64,000 nt of DNA from Oryzias latipes. Taxonomy: Eukaryota; Chordata; Actinopteri; Beloniformes; Adrianichthyidae. The stretch is from positions 15,641,582 through 15,705,581 of the forward strand of contig NC_019864.2 in NCBI RefSeq assembly GCF_002234675.1. Direction: 5' to 3'. Made by a program: the position numbers and the translations under genes. Under the pieces are notes generated by a model. That model saw only the letters and a program-made list of their open reading frames with translations. It was not told where the DNA came from and searched no databases. Each line of letters begins with the position of its first letter. Position 1 is the first letter of the stretch. Positions 1-10,326 of the stretch are shown in pieces.

Positions 1-23
1 GGACGGTAGTGGGATGTACTCAC

Positions 24-3000
24 GGTTCAGGGGTGTATAAGGGGTCAGAGCTGTGCCGGACATACTGGGTACAGTGGAAAACACGGAAGGCCAAACCGGC
101 GAGGAAGTCTCGTGGGGACAAGTACCCAGCCACAGGTCTGATGGTGAATCCGGTTCGCTCTGAAAGGACATTTACAAAATTGGCTCAATTTTCTAAAAAT
201 GAAACAAACAATGATAAATGAAAGGATGACAACCCACCTCTGAGGAAGCGCGAGACATCTTCCAGCTGTGGGATGTTGTCCTCACGACATTCGCAGTATT
301 TGGACAGCAGAGGCAGATTCTTCAAGTACTCCCTGCAGGCATGAGTGGGGTACAGTTTGTTGAGCTCCCTGTACACTACACCCCAAGTCTTGACCTCCTC
401 TTCTGTAAACTCAATCCGGGGTATTGGGTCTCCACTGAAACAAGATCAACAAAAAATGTAATGTGACAAAAGCCCTGATCATATTCAAAACAGCTTTGAA
501 AACTTTCAGACTTACTGTTTGTAGGCCATAGCAAGATCAGCAAAGTACTTTCGCCTTTTCCTGTACACGTTATCTTTAAAACCCTAATAAAGACAAATGT
601 AGCACTTAAAACAGCGGAATATTCATACATTTGAGATTTTAAGGCCAGTCATCAGTCCGCTATAATACCGGGTGGTCGGCGTCCAGCTCAGAGCCATACA
701 TCAGGACACGGTTTGCACATTTGTCCAAGTCTGAAATTCTCTTCGGAAACCAAGGTACATCATACATATCTAAGAAGAGAACCCAGTAGATCTGCTTCAG
801 TGTGATTTTAGACTTTATCACTTGAGAGGTTATCATTCACTGTATTCTCACCTTCCTCGTGTAGGCAGGAGTTATCTGGAGGGTTCATGTCTACTATGTT
901 TACATGCTTCCGAAGCAGATGGATGATTTCGCTCAGTTGCTCGTGGTTGCTGTCGCAGTCCACAAAAATTTCAAACTCAGAGTTGCGTCTTTTGGATTTC
1001 CTGGACTCAATGTGCACGAGATTGACATGGTTTTCCTGCAGCAAACAATGACAAACAGGTTTAGTTAATCACACTTTGCCTTTGAATTGTATCAAAACTC
1101 AAGACTTATTCCTGTATGGAAAATGGCCTCATTCAAATAACTTACTTGGAAGAGTTTGAGTGCTTTCACAAGTCCTCCCACCTCATTCTTAAGGGAAAAG
1201 ATAATTGTTGCTCTCCCTTTTTCTGATGTATTTTGCTTCTCTGTGTTTTCTTCAATTTTGTTGAAGGTTGATTTGTTTATCTAAAATTGGGGGGAAAATA
1301 GATTGTTAGAACTGAAACAGCCCCTTAGTGAATTATTATTCTATATTCAACAATCATTCGCTTATAAGCCATCCTAATTTGGTTATAGCTGTGTCATGTT
1401 CCCGTAGAGCATTTGCTGCGACTGAACCAAAGCTTAGCGCACGTGATGACGTGAATGCGGAACTTCTAATCACTTAAGAGTGTTTATTGATCCAAAACAC
1501 TTTTGAACATCTTGTCTTATGTGCATCATTTGTGGAGATGCAGAGTTAAAAGCAAAAATGTGTAAAAAAATAAAAATTAAAAATTAAAATTTAAACAAAG
1601 TATAATAGAGGTGAGATTATATAAGATATCTTCCTCACACTCCCTTTCAAAGAATAGATCAAAAACATAAACATGACAGGGGTGGAAAACTTTAGTAATT
1701 AATTAAACTCATTTTGACAAACTTAATATTCAATGGTTTTGATGTGTCATGTAGTATAAGAGCTAATAGGTCTAGTTATTATGAAGAGTAATTATAATTG
1801 ACCTATTTATATATGTTCATGCATGTGTATGTATGTATAATTTCCAATAATTTAATAATTAATTAAATTTAATATATCTCTGTATAAATATGTATTTCAG
1901 TTGTTTTTCTTATTCAGTTTTAATATGGTTTTGATGGCTTGAAATTAATTATTACTAACTCCAAAATTCCAAAAGAAAAGAGAAGAAAAGAACATTTTCC
2001 CTTTTTTCTGCTACAACTAAATAATGCTTCCATATTTTTGCGCTTAAACGACATAATAAGTGATGAAAACCTAGCTACAGGAGACAGCAGGTTGAGCAGC
2101 GCGTGTCCATTTCAGCACCTCGGACAGCGGCCTCTCGTTGACGCACGGCTGCGCACGCCAGGGGAAAATTCACCTAATCCTGCGTCAGGCTGCACAAGTG
2201 CAACATGGCAAAAACTAACCGTCCAAAAGAAAGATTCGGTACTTCTCAGATGCTTTTGTTGAAAAGTAGTGTTTACTACACCATAAACGCAAACAAAATA
2301 TTGTGTCTTTTAAGACCAAATTGTGAAGGCTTAGAGAATCATATTAAAAAGTCGATTTAATCCGTCCCTACCAGGTTACGTCCTTCGAACATGGTGTAAA
2401 ACGCGCGGCGGACCAGTTTCCGGTGAACTCTTGTCGGTAAAGTCCTCAAAAGCATCCGTGCATGGAGTCTGGATCAGGACGAGCCGGGGTCAACTCTTTG
2501 CGTCTCGGTTTAACGAAGATGAACTTGTCTCTGTCTCAAGCAATCCCCTTACAGCAATCTCATTTGGAGAGCGGGGAAGCCTATTATTAGCAGCCCGCAC
2601 GGTAGAATCTCATCAGACGTTTGGCAGCTTTTAATCGCAGAAGCAAACAGGTTTTTAACGACCATCAATGAAAGTTAATTTAGAAAAAATACCGCTAACA
2701 GCCCATCACAAAAGAGATCCTTGTTATCTAAACAGGAAATGTTTTCTTGATCATTTAATTTATCATTTGGTATAAGGATTATTTACTTTTAAATTCATAT
2801 TATATTATGCACGATTGTTTTTATATTATTATTATTATTTATATTATTATTTGCCACAATGTGTCATTAATCCGCCTGTTGCGTAAATTCCGTTTGGTTG
2901 GTTTGTAATTGATAAGGGGGGAGAAAAACAAGAAATACTAACAAACATGAGATTTCAAGTGGAAAATATCATTTAACACAATTAAACATTTGAGGTAAAG

Positions 3001-3305
3001 TTCATTATAACAATAAGGATTTAATAATCTGCATTAACGACAAAGTGGAAGCTGAAGATGACCTGCGCACCAATTAAACTGGTCAAAAAGTTACACGAAA
3101 ATGCTCTAGATACTTTGACTTCACACACACAAACAACAACAGTTTTCAATGCCAATAGCTTCTTAAAACCAAATGAAGTTTGTACCTCAGTTGCTCCGAT
3201 TGTCACAGTTCTTACCTCATTATTCAGCAGCTTCTCCTCAAAGCCGATGTTCATGGAGTCAAAAGATCTTCCTCTGCGCGGCAGTTCAAGTTTGTTTGAG
3301 TACAT
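24..3305 (-). CDS. tph1: tryptophan 5-hydroxylase 1 (N-terminal exons; 3' part beyond left edge)
   Basis: Tryptophan hydroxylase uses tetrahydrobiopterin, iron and oxygen to make 5-hydroxytryptophan, the rate-limiting step of serotonin and melatonin synthesis in the cytosol. Seven coding exons are readable on the minus strand: 3216-3305, 1146-1280, 852-1035, 669-769, 516-583, 238-434 and 24-159, all with GT-AG borders and compatible phases. The start is the ATG at 3303-3305, giving an N-terminus beginning MYSNK as remembered for fish TPH1. The ACT regulatory domain (FSLKNEVGG, then [20 protein letters not shown]) is followed by [40 protein letters not shown] and, in the last exon, [18 protein letters not shown] ending at TPEP. 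The next exon, which should carry the HELLGH iron ligands, is outside the window. The wording of the ACT domain fits TPH1 better than TPH2; fish have tph1a and tph1b, and tph1a is likelier from the linkage to saal1 and muc2. Confidence 0.93.
1281..3215 (-). other. first coding intron of tph1, with a CpG-richer stretch
   Basis: This 1.9-kb intron separates the MYSNK exon from the exon starting INKST. Most of it is AT-rich with no recognisable repeat. The part from about 2085 to 2560 is visibly richer in C, G and CpG than its surroundings and could be an internal promoter or enhancer. The short reading frames in it look like no known protein. Confidence 0.5.
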
Positions 3306-5330
3306 GCTCAAGTTCTCCAGCTTGACTTCGCTTTTTATGTTTTCTATCTTATCTAATTTACTCCTACTGACCAATTGTGGCTTCCTTCCTAAAGGGGGCT
3401 TGTCTACCCCGAGAAGCACCTGGCCTGGCTTTTTAATTCCACTCAGAAACGGAGGGGGCAATAATCTGCCCGTCAGCAGCAAATGGAAATCGAGCAGCAT
3501 TGCGCACGTCATTAGGATAAAAAAGGTAATTTTTTTCCAGAGCAAGAGTGAAACTTGCTTTACAGAAAAAAATATATATTTAGGATTTTACCAAGAAGAT
3601 AAAATAATGACTTAAAACTAGTTGTGGATAAAAATAGGAGACTATTTCAACCAGAAATGCAAAAAAGTCTGCAAAAATTCAAGGTTTGCAGCAGCTAGTT
3701 CATGAATTTTTATTTTAGTTATTTAGGTATATTTTAGGGTTTTTATGCACGATTTGTATTGCATTAGAAAATACAGTGGAGTCCTATAACTTCATAATCA
3801 ACGAAGGACTGTAAAAAAATAAGGAATAATTTCAATCTTTACTATTAATATTTCAAATTTAGACAAACAACTTCATAACCCAACTACAGAATTACATTTT
3901 TGACATTATTCAGAAGTTTTTATCAAAGTGTCTGCTGATATGCAAATATGCTGTACCTTTATGCATCTTTATGACTGAGCACATTCAGTATGAACAGATG
4001 TTATATTTTTATTTTCTTTTAACTCATCATTAAACTACATCATGTTCCTGATTAAAATAGAGAAGACTTGATGTTATAGGTACGCACGAGCAGCCTTTCT
4101 GTTTAAGTGACCCCCTTTTTAAAATCCACGTCTCTGCCCTGTAAACACCCTTGACCCCCTTGTGTTGTAAACATTTGTAATCATCATGTTTTTAAACCCC
4201 TTTTGGGATTTAAATTAAGTCAAAGACAATCAGGAGAAAAGGCTCTCAGTGGCTCCTGCCGACAAAAAGAAGATGAGGGATCACTGAGCCCCCAGAGGCC
4301 TCATTACTTAAAACACATAACCACCAATGTTCTCTAAGCTTTGGTCACCTTTACGGCAGTGTCTGTCCCCTCAGATCCTCCTCGGGTCAAAGCTATCGTG
4401 CAGGGATACACTGTATGTACTGATGATTCACACTCTGCTTGTCTCAGGTGGTTTTGGTCTTCATCACCCGTGACTTGAATGGATGTTTTACACAACCCAG
4501 GAGGCAGTGAGGAGAACTTCCCCTTAGAACCGCAGATGATGTAATTGACTAAAGCAATAATTGTCCAGACATGGTGTTGAATGGACTGTAATGAGTTGAA
4601 AGGAACAGCTGTGTGCTAAACGTGAGCATCTGTTCTGTTTTGGTAATCAATGTGGTACATCAGTGACAGGAAGCAGAATGTGCTCTGAGTAAAAATAATA
4701 AAATCTTTAATAAATGTGTGTTCACCTCCTTGAGTGAGGTTTATTTGATCTGAAACACAGCAACAGAGATTTAAGAAAGAACTTTCAACTTTTTTATCTG
4801 AGTAATCCTCAGATCAGTTAATTTACATTAAATTAACTGATCTGAGGATATTTGAAACTCTATAACAATGTTTACCAATGTATTTCATTTATAACTCCAC
4901 CTCATTTTGCTACAGATGTTGTGATCAAGTCTTGACAGTTCCTGGATTTAATCTGCATGAAGTAAATCTATAGGAGGTCGCAGTTTTATGAGGTGCTCAA
5001 GATGCTGTGTTTGGGTGGGGGTGGGGGACTGTTGGTCAAAGTATTTCACAATGATATATTACTGTTTTGCTTCATGCGTTCTATTGTTACGGTTGCAAGA
5101 GCTTTAAAGATTTAGAACAGCAAATGTGTTTATATAAACTATTTTTTAGCAGTGAATACTTAGGTTTGACACTTCGAAGCTATAATATAATATATTAGCC
5201 ATTGATGTGTGTATTTTTAACAGAATTTCTTCTCATGTGTTATAGCAAACAAGTCACATGTTCATTTTAGAAAACACAATCCAAGATACTCACATAATGC
5301 TTAGAACCACCAGTGAAAAATAAAAGTAAA
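3306..5330. other. upstream spacer of tph1, no gene seen
   Basis: This stretch lies 5' of the tph1 start codon and must contain its promoter and any 5' untranslated exons. I see no convincing TATA box and no coding sequence resembling a known protein. The antisense reading frame at 3058-3615 merely covers the tph1 first exon. The one clear structure is the hairpin at 4805-4849, listed separately. Confidence 0.5.
4805..4849. repeat. perfect 21-bp inverted repeat with 3-nt loop
   Basis: The arm 4805-4825 is exactly reverse-complementary to 4829-4849, with only CAT (4826-4828) between. The arms contain CAGATCAGTTAA and would fold into a tight hairpin or cruciform. No transposon ends or coding sequence surround it. 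Confidence 0.9.
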
Positions 5331-5999
5331 TACACTGACCAAAAATATAAACACAACACTTTTGTTATTGCTCCCATTTTTTATGGTATGAACTCAAAGA
5401 TATGAAACATTTTCCACATACACAAAATTACCAGTTCTCTGAAATATTGTTCACAAATCTGTCTAAATCTGTGATAGTGAGCACTTCTCCTTTGCCAAGA
5501 CAATCCATCCCACCTCGCAGGTGTGCCATATCAAGATGCTGATTATTGCATGATTATTGCATGATTGCAAGATTGCATGATTATTGCACAGGTGTGCCTT
5601 AGACTGGCCACAAGAAAAGGCCACTCTGAAATCTTCAGTTTTGTTTTATTGAGGGGGTCAGGGGACTCAGACAACCAGTCAGTATCTGGTGTGACCACCA
5701 TTTGCCTCATGAACTGCGACACATCTCCTTCGCATAGAGTTGATTACGTTGTCTATTGTGGCCTGTGGAATGTTGGTCCACTCTTCTTTAATGGCTGTGC
5801 GAAGTTGCTGGATATTGGCAGGAACTGGAACACGCTGTCGTATACGCCGATCCGGAGCATCCCAAACATGCTCAATGGGTGACATGTCCAGTGAGTATGC
5901 TGGCCATGCAAGAACTGGTATGTTTTCAGCTTCCAAGAATTGTGTACAGATCCTTGCAACATGGGGCCATGCATTATTATGGATATTATCAGATTTCAT
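5331..5999 (-). mobile_element. truncated Tc1/mariner element (3' half with one terminal repeat)
   Basis: The minus-strand frame at 5679-5999 is the C-terminal third of a Tc1-type transposase: it has the PHVARICTQFLE region, then WPAYSLDMSPIEHVWD with the last acidic residue of the DDE/DDD triad region, and ends HEANGGHTRY as in complete fish elements. Beyond the stop, the sequence down to 5331 is the long terminal repeat of the same family, beginning ACACTGACCAAAAATATAAA next to a TA. The 5' half, including the paired DNA-binding domain and the first two acidic residues, is missing, so this copy is dead. It is transcriptionally isolated between tph1 and saal1. Confidence 0.88.
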
Positions 6000-6584
6000 T
6001 ACATTTCAAATATGCTCACTTCAAATGCAAGCAGTATTTATGATCATTATTCTCTGCTTTCTTAAACACAAACAGCAAGATGTCTGAAATATCTGAACCT
6101 TTTTTTTTTCTTTTTAAATCTTACAAAAACCCACATTTTAAGAACTTAAAGTGTCACAAACTGCTGTAATGTTTGTGGTTGGAGACAGACATGTTTAAAG
6201 GGGTTTGAGTCACACAGTGGCCAGTCTGTCCCAGTTCTGTTCACTCCAATCAGAGGGATTTACTGACAGTGTCTGAGCATCAAGCTGCAAGAGATCTCTC
6301 ACAGCTAATCTCACACATAACAAACCGCCCCGAAGACTCGAGGTAGAACTTGAAATGACAATTTCTTAAATTTAATTTTTGCGAAGAAACACTTTTTAAA
6401 ATGTTGGGATATTTTATGTAAATTAAGCCATAAGAACCCAGACCCATGTTTTCTTAAAAATAAAAGTGTGTGTATTTTACCACAAACCAAGTGGACCACA
6501 GAATCAATTTCTGATATTTTTCTGTTTCACTGTCACCATGGGTTCTCGTGGGTTAAAGTATGCTGGGCCAGTATTTGTGTTTTT
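6000..6584. other. AT-rich spacer, nothing recognised
   Basis: There is no coding frame of note. A homopolymer T run lies near 6100. I see no terminal repeats or RNA gene. Confidence 0.5.
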
Positions 6585-7150
6585 TTGGTGAATGATAAAT
6601 GGTACATCCTTATTTAGTGCCTTATTAACTTCTTAAAAGGCCAAAGCACTTTAGAATCACAGTCCTGTTCACCCATGCACACACACATTCACACACTGAT
6701 GTTAAAGACCCTTCAGCGGCTTAACTACTGAACATTTTTTCTTAAAAATGTCATCAGATCTATTTGACAATCAACTAAAAAAGCAAGAATTCTGAAGTAA
6801 GCAATTGTTTTACATGTGCTCAATGTAAAAAATAAAAAAAAATCACCCAAACAAAATCCAATTGGACCAAAGAAGTATGAATCAAAAACTGACCACATGG
6901 TGTTACTGTACTTTGGCTTGGTTCAGAACACAAATTTCCCGAAGGTGAAGACTTAAAGAAAAAAAATCATTTAGATGATTTAGATTCAGATGTTTTTATA
7001 GAATGCAGTTCACACTTATTTTTTGTTTTGTTTGTTTTCTTTTACAATTCATCATTATGTGTAGTCAGGCACGGTATAGCCTTACAGAAATATAAAAGGT
7101 CTTGCCCAAGGACATACTGATCATCTAGTCTGGGATTTAAACCTCCAACT
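6585..7150 (-). mobile_element. old tRNA-derived SINE, reverse orientation, diverged
   Basis: Read on the minus strand, the right end carries CTTGGGCAAGACC, the conserved motif of a common fish SINE (the same motif occurs in the SINE at 63887-64000). The left end carries the matching tail: a CA-rich stretch, AAGTGCTTTGGCC and a final ATTTATCATTCACC. The middle (about 6720-7080) does not look like SINE and may be an insertion or strong divergence. The tRNA-like head is not preserved. Confidence 0.55.
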
Positions 7151-7164
7151 GATGACTGACTTAA

Positions 7165-7359
7165 CCCTTGTGCTATCTTAGATGACTCCATCCTTGCATA
7201 GACGTGTTCTCCCTACCATGATAAAGGTGGAAAGATTTCATGTAATTCTTGGACACCAGTGAAGATCAAAAATCATTGAAGAAAAAAGGCTCAGAGCACT
7301 GTCTAGTGGGTCTAGATGACCCAGCTCAGAATGTTAAAGTGCCGAGGATAGCACAAGGG
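7165..7359. mobile_element. short piggyBac-type MITE flanked by TTAA
   Basis: The 195-bp unit starts CCCTTGTGCTATCTTAG and ends in the near-inverse GAGGATAGCACAAGGG. Both ends abut TTAA (7161-7164 and 7360-7363), the target duplication used by piggyBac transposases. It has no coding capacity, so it would depend on an enzyme supplied in trans. It abuts the SINE remnant to its left. Confidence 0.75.
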
Positions 7360-7363
7360 TTAA

Positions 7364-10326
7364 TGTCAGGCTGCTCAGCCCACTGGTCACCCAAAAGTAA
7401 AAACTGCACATTTCGTTTGGGAAAATTCATAAGTCTGACAACATGACTAATCTAACATTTTATTATTTAGTATTTGCTCTTATTTGTATTTTCCTTTTTT
7501 TTTTCAGAAGTTGGTGTTGAATGGAAATGTTTCATAAGTCCACTTTGGAGTTAAAATGAAGAAGTAGTTTTTGAATGTGAGGAACATTCTCGACACGGTG
7601 AAGAGCACATCAGGGATGAGGTGATGATTCTGTCGGCATAAAAACACTATTAGTCATGAAGGACCTGGAAGTTACATAACCGAAGCTCCACCTGCTGAGC
7701 TGCCAGTACACAAACAATAACTTGTTCTTTGGTCTAGCTCCCCTTTACTCCTTTGGTTATAACACCAGTGTTTAAATTTCCAGATATTCAAGGTCTTCTG
7801 ATTGCTCCTCATCAATGGGATTCCAGTCTTTCAGCTGATGGAGGGACGCATTTGAACAAGCAATGCGTGGGAACTGTGAATGGTCTGCTTACGCACACTT
7901 CCTGCAGCAGGCCTGAGCTGCTTTAATTAGCTCCAGTTCTTTCATCACAAAGCAAACAGCAGCATATGCTGCACGGTGACAGGAGTCAGAGCACACAAGC
8001 ACCAAACAGCTTCCATAAACACCTGCCTTGTTCCAAGGAACATGCAGTACACAGGGTTAAAGTTACACAAAAAATGGATAAGGCATCGGAAATCATCTCT
8101 AAATATGTGCCAGAAATGTACAAATTTTTATGAATTCCTTAGTTTTAACTTTGAACATAAAAATATTCTGCTATAATTGATGCTGATACTAAAATTGTCT
8201 TTTGCTAAACTATAAAAATATTTTTCTTTATTCCTGCAGCTACAAGTTTTCCTCGTGCCATTAAGAAACATTAAAATGCCTAAGTTTATATAGTCTCAAG
8301 ACAAATAGACCTCATTTTAAAAACAGAATACACACAAAAGATCCTCACCTAAAATTGCCAAAAATTAAAATCACATTTTAGTCAAATGTAGATGAAACAA
8401 CATAGAAACAGGTAATCCCACATGATTAAAGGGTAAGTGGACTGTGTCATTGTCAGTCTGTTGACAGGAGATAGAGTCCCGGAGCTCAGGAAATGAATGA
8501 GGGTTGGGGTTGATTGCCCTCAGCAGCATCATGTGTCTTTCTAAGCATCCTCTAGCCAGGTGATGCTGAACGGGTTACGGCTGCAAATCAAAGATCGTGA
8601 AACTGCTCACGTCCTCCCCGTGCATTCACGATCAGTCCTGCTGACAGCTACAGTCACGGACAGTTTACCGAATATGACAATTATTTTGTTCTTTCTCTGT
8701 AACATATGTTTATGTTTTGTAATTTGTTTTGTAACAGAGTATTGCTTTCATGCAAGAAACCCCAGAAATACATTTAAACCTTCTGTTACAAACATTTTTT
8801 CTTATGGTTTAACAGGTACTTGCTTAATTCTGACATCAATGAAAGTCTTAAACATTTTAAAGTGATTCACATTTGATAATATTTTACTTTGTAAGTAAAA
8901 AAAAAGTTGACTTTTACAAAAAACTAAGAACAAGAGAACTAGAATGCATTTTCCTCTGGGGCAAAATTTCAGGCCAATCCAAAGAAGATGACAGGTGAAC
9001 AGCGTTTTAGAGCAAACTGAGTCACTGACATTCAGCATCAGTGTCACAACACCTGAAAGACCCCTCTGCCAGTGATGTGCAGGGTAATCCAGCATTCACA
9101 CACCAGCTGCTGGGTGCTCATGAAGTCTGATCATATCAAGTTTTTGTGAAGATTGGCAGACTGACGGTGCGGTCTGGCTGAGCAGCAGGAGGTATCTGGC
9201 TTCCATGCTGATCTGTGTGACATGACTTGCCTTGCAGCGGAGCCTGCAGACGAGGCAGCCAGCAGAGTGCAAGTCCTCACGCACAAGCTGTCTTGAAAGG
9301 CCAAGCTTGATTACACTGCAACCATGAAAAACACAAGCGCGTCCTGTAGGTAAGCCATGTGTATCACACGTCTATTTAAAGGTTCAACTCCTGTTGGGGG
9401 GGGGGTCTCACTTTTTCCCTTCCACAGGACCGTCTCCATCACACGTACTTCTGGGATTTCCATTAGAAAGAGTGTTCTACATATCAATCCAAGCTTTAAT
9501 TAAAAAGATGCTTTATTCACAGAGCCTTCGTAAGCTTGCTGGAAATGCTTAAGGCTGTCCTCCTCTTCTCCGTGAAATGGCACATTTGGAAACCAAATGA
9601 GTTTATTGTTCCCAGGCTACAACGCCTTTCATCTGAGTGACTGTCACCCTCAGAAAAACACTTGATGTTGTCATCTGCATTAGCATCCTTACTCATATGC
9701 TTAGAAAGATGACTCAGAACTGTTTTGCCTTTTGTGGAAATTGATATTTGTAAAAACATACACGAAAAACATTTAATGTTGCCAGAAAATAAGCAAGCAA
9801 ACTCATTTCATCATTTTTCTTCTCTCTGGCCGGCAGGATTTTACTGTAATGATGCAAAAACGTGTTATCATACATTGTCTTTATTAAAAACATAAACTCC
9901 CATCCAGTCAGTATAAGTAATAATAACCAGGATTAATAAACTATTTTTAAATGAATAAAACCCTGTTTGTTGATCCTGGTGTTTGCTTTTCATTTCTGTG
10001 CCCTAATATAAAAGGAGACAATAAAAACATTTTCAATTAATACCTTTTTTAATGAAACACTGTTGAATAACTGGTACAAAAATAGCATTCTGTGGTCATT
10101 TAAAATGTCAAATATCAACACAAATGTAATCTGATAACCAATAACAAAAGGCAGGTTCACATTAATAAAAAATAGCTGATAAAGCCTGCCTTTGATGCTG
10201 GGTTCTTTCCAATGGAAATGCAAATATTCTGACTAGAAGGATGATATTTAAAAAAGACCTACTGGCTGCTATAAAAAGCAGCTATGTGAGTTTGAATGAG
10301 TGCTGAACACTGAACTGCAGAAAACC
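7364..10326. other. spacer downstream of saal1, no gene seen
   Basis: This 3-kb AT-rich stretch lies 3' of saal1. It has only short frames without recognisable protein sequence and a run of ten G near 9400. It should contain the saal1 3' untranslated region on its right side (minus strand); a TTTAAT, the reverse of an ATTAAA poly(A) signal, lies near 10048. Confidence 0.5.

Noticed and set aside
3306..3545. Upstream in-frame Met giving tph1 a hydrophobic N-terminal extension
   Set aside because: Tryptophan hydroxylase is cytosolic and fish TPH1 proteins start near MYSNK; the extension is more likely 5' untranslated sequence.
3058..3615. Plus-strand frame of 185 codons
   Set aside because: It lies antisense to the tph1 first coding exon and upstream region and resembles no protein I know.
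5565..5882. Plus-strand frame overlapping the Tc1 remnant
   Set aside because: It is antisense to the transposase frame, which is clearly recognisable on the minus strand.
8560..8865. Plus-strand frame of 101 codons in the saal1 3' spacer
   Set aside because: No homology recognised, AT-driven hydrophobic composition and no splice or promoter context.
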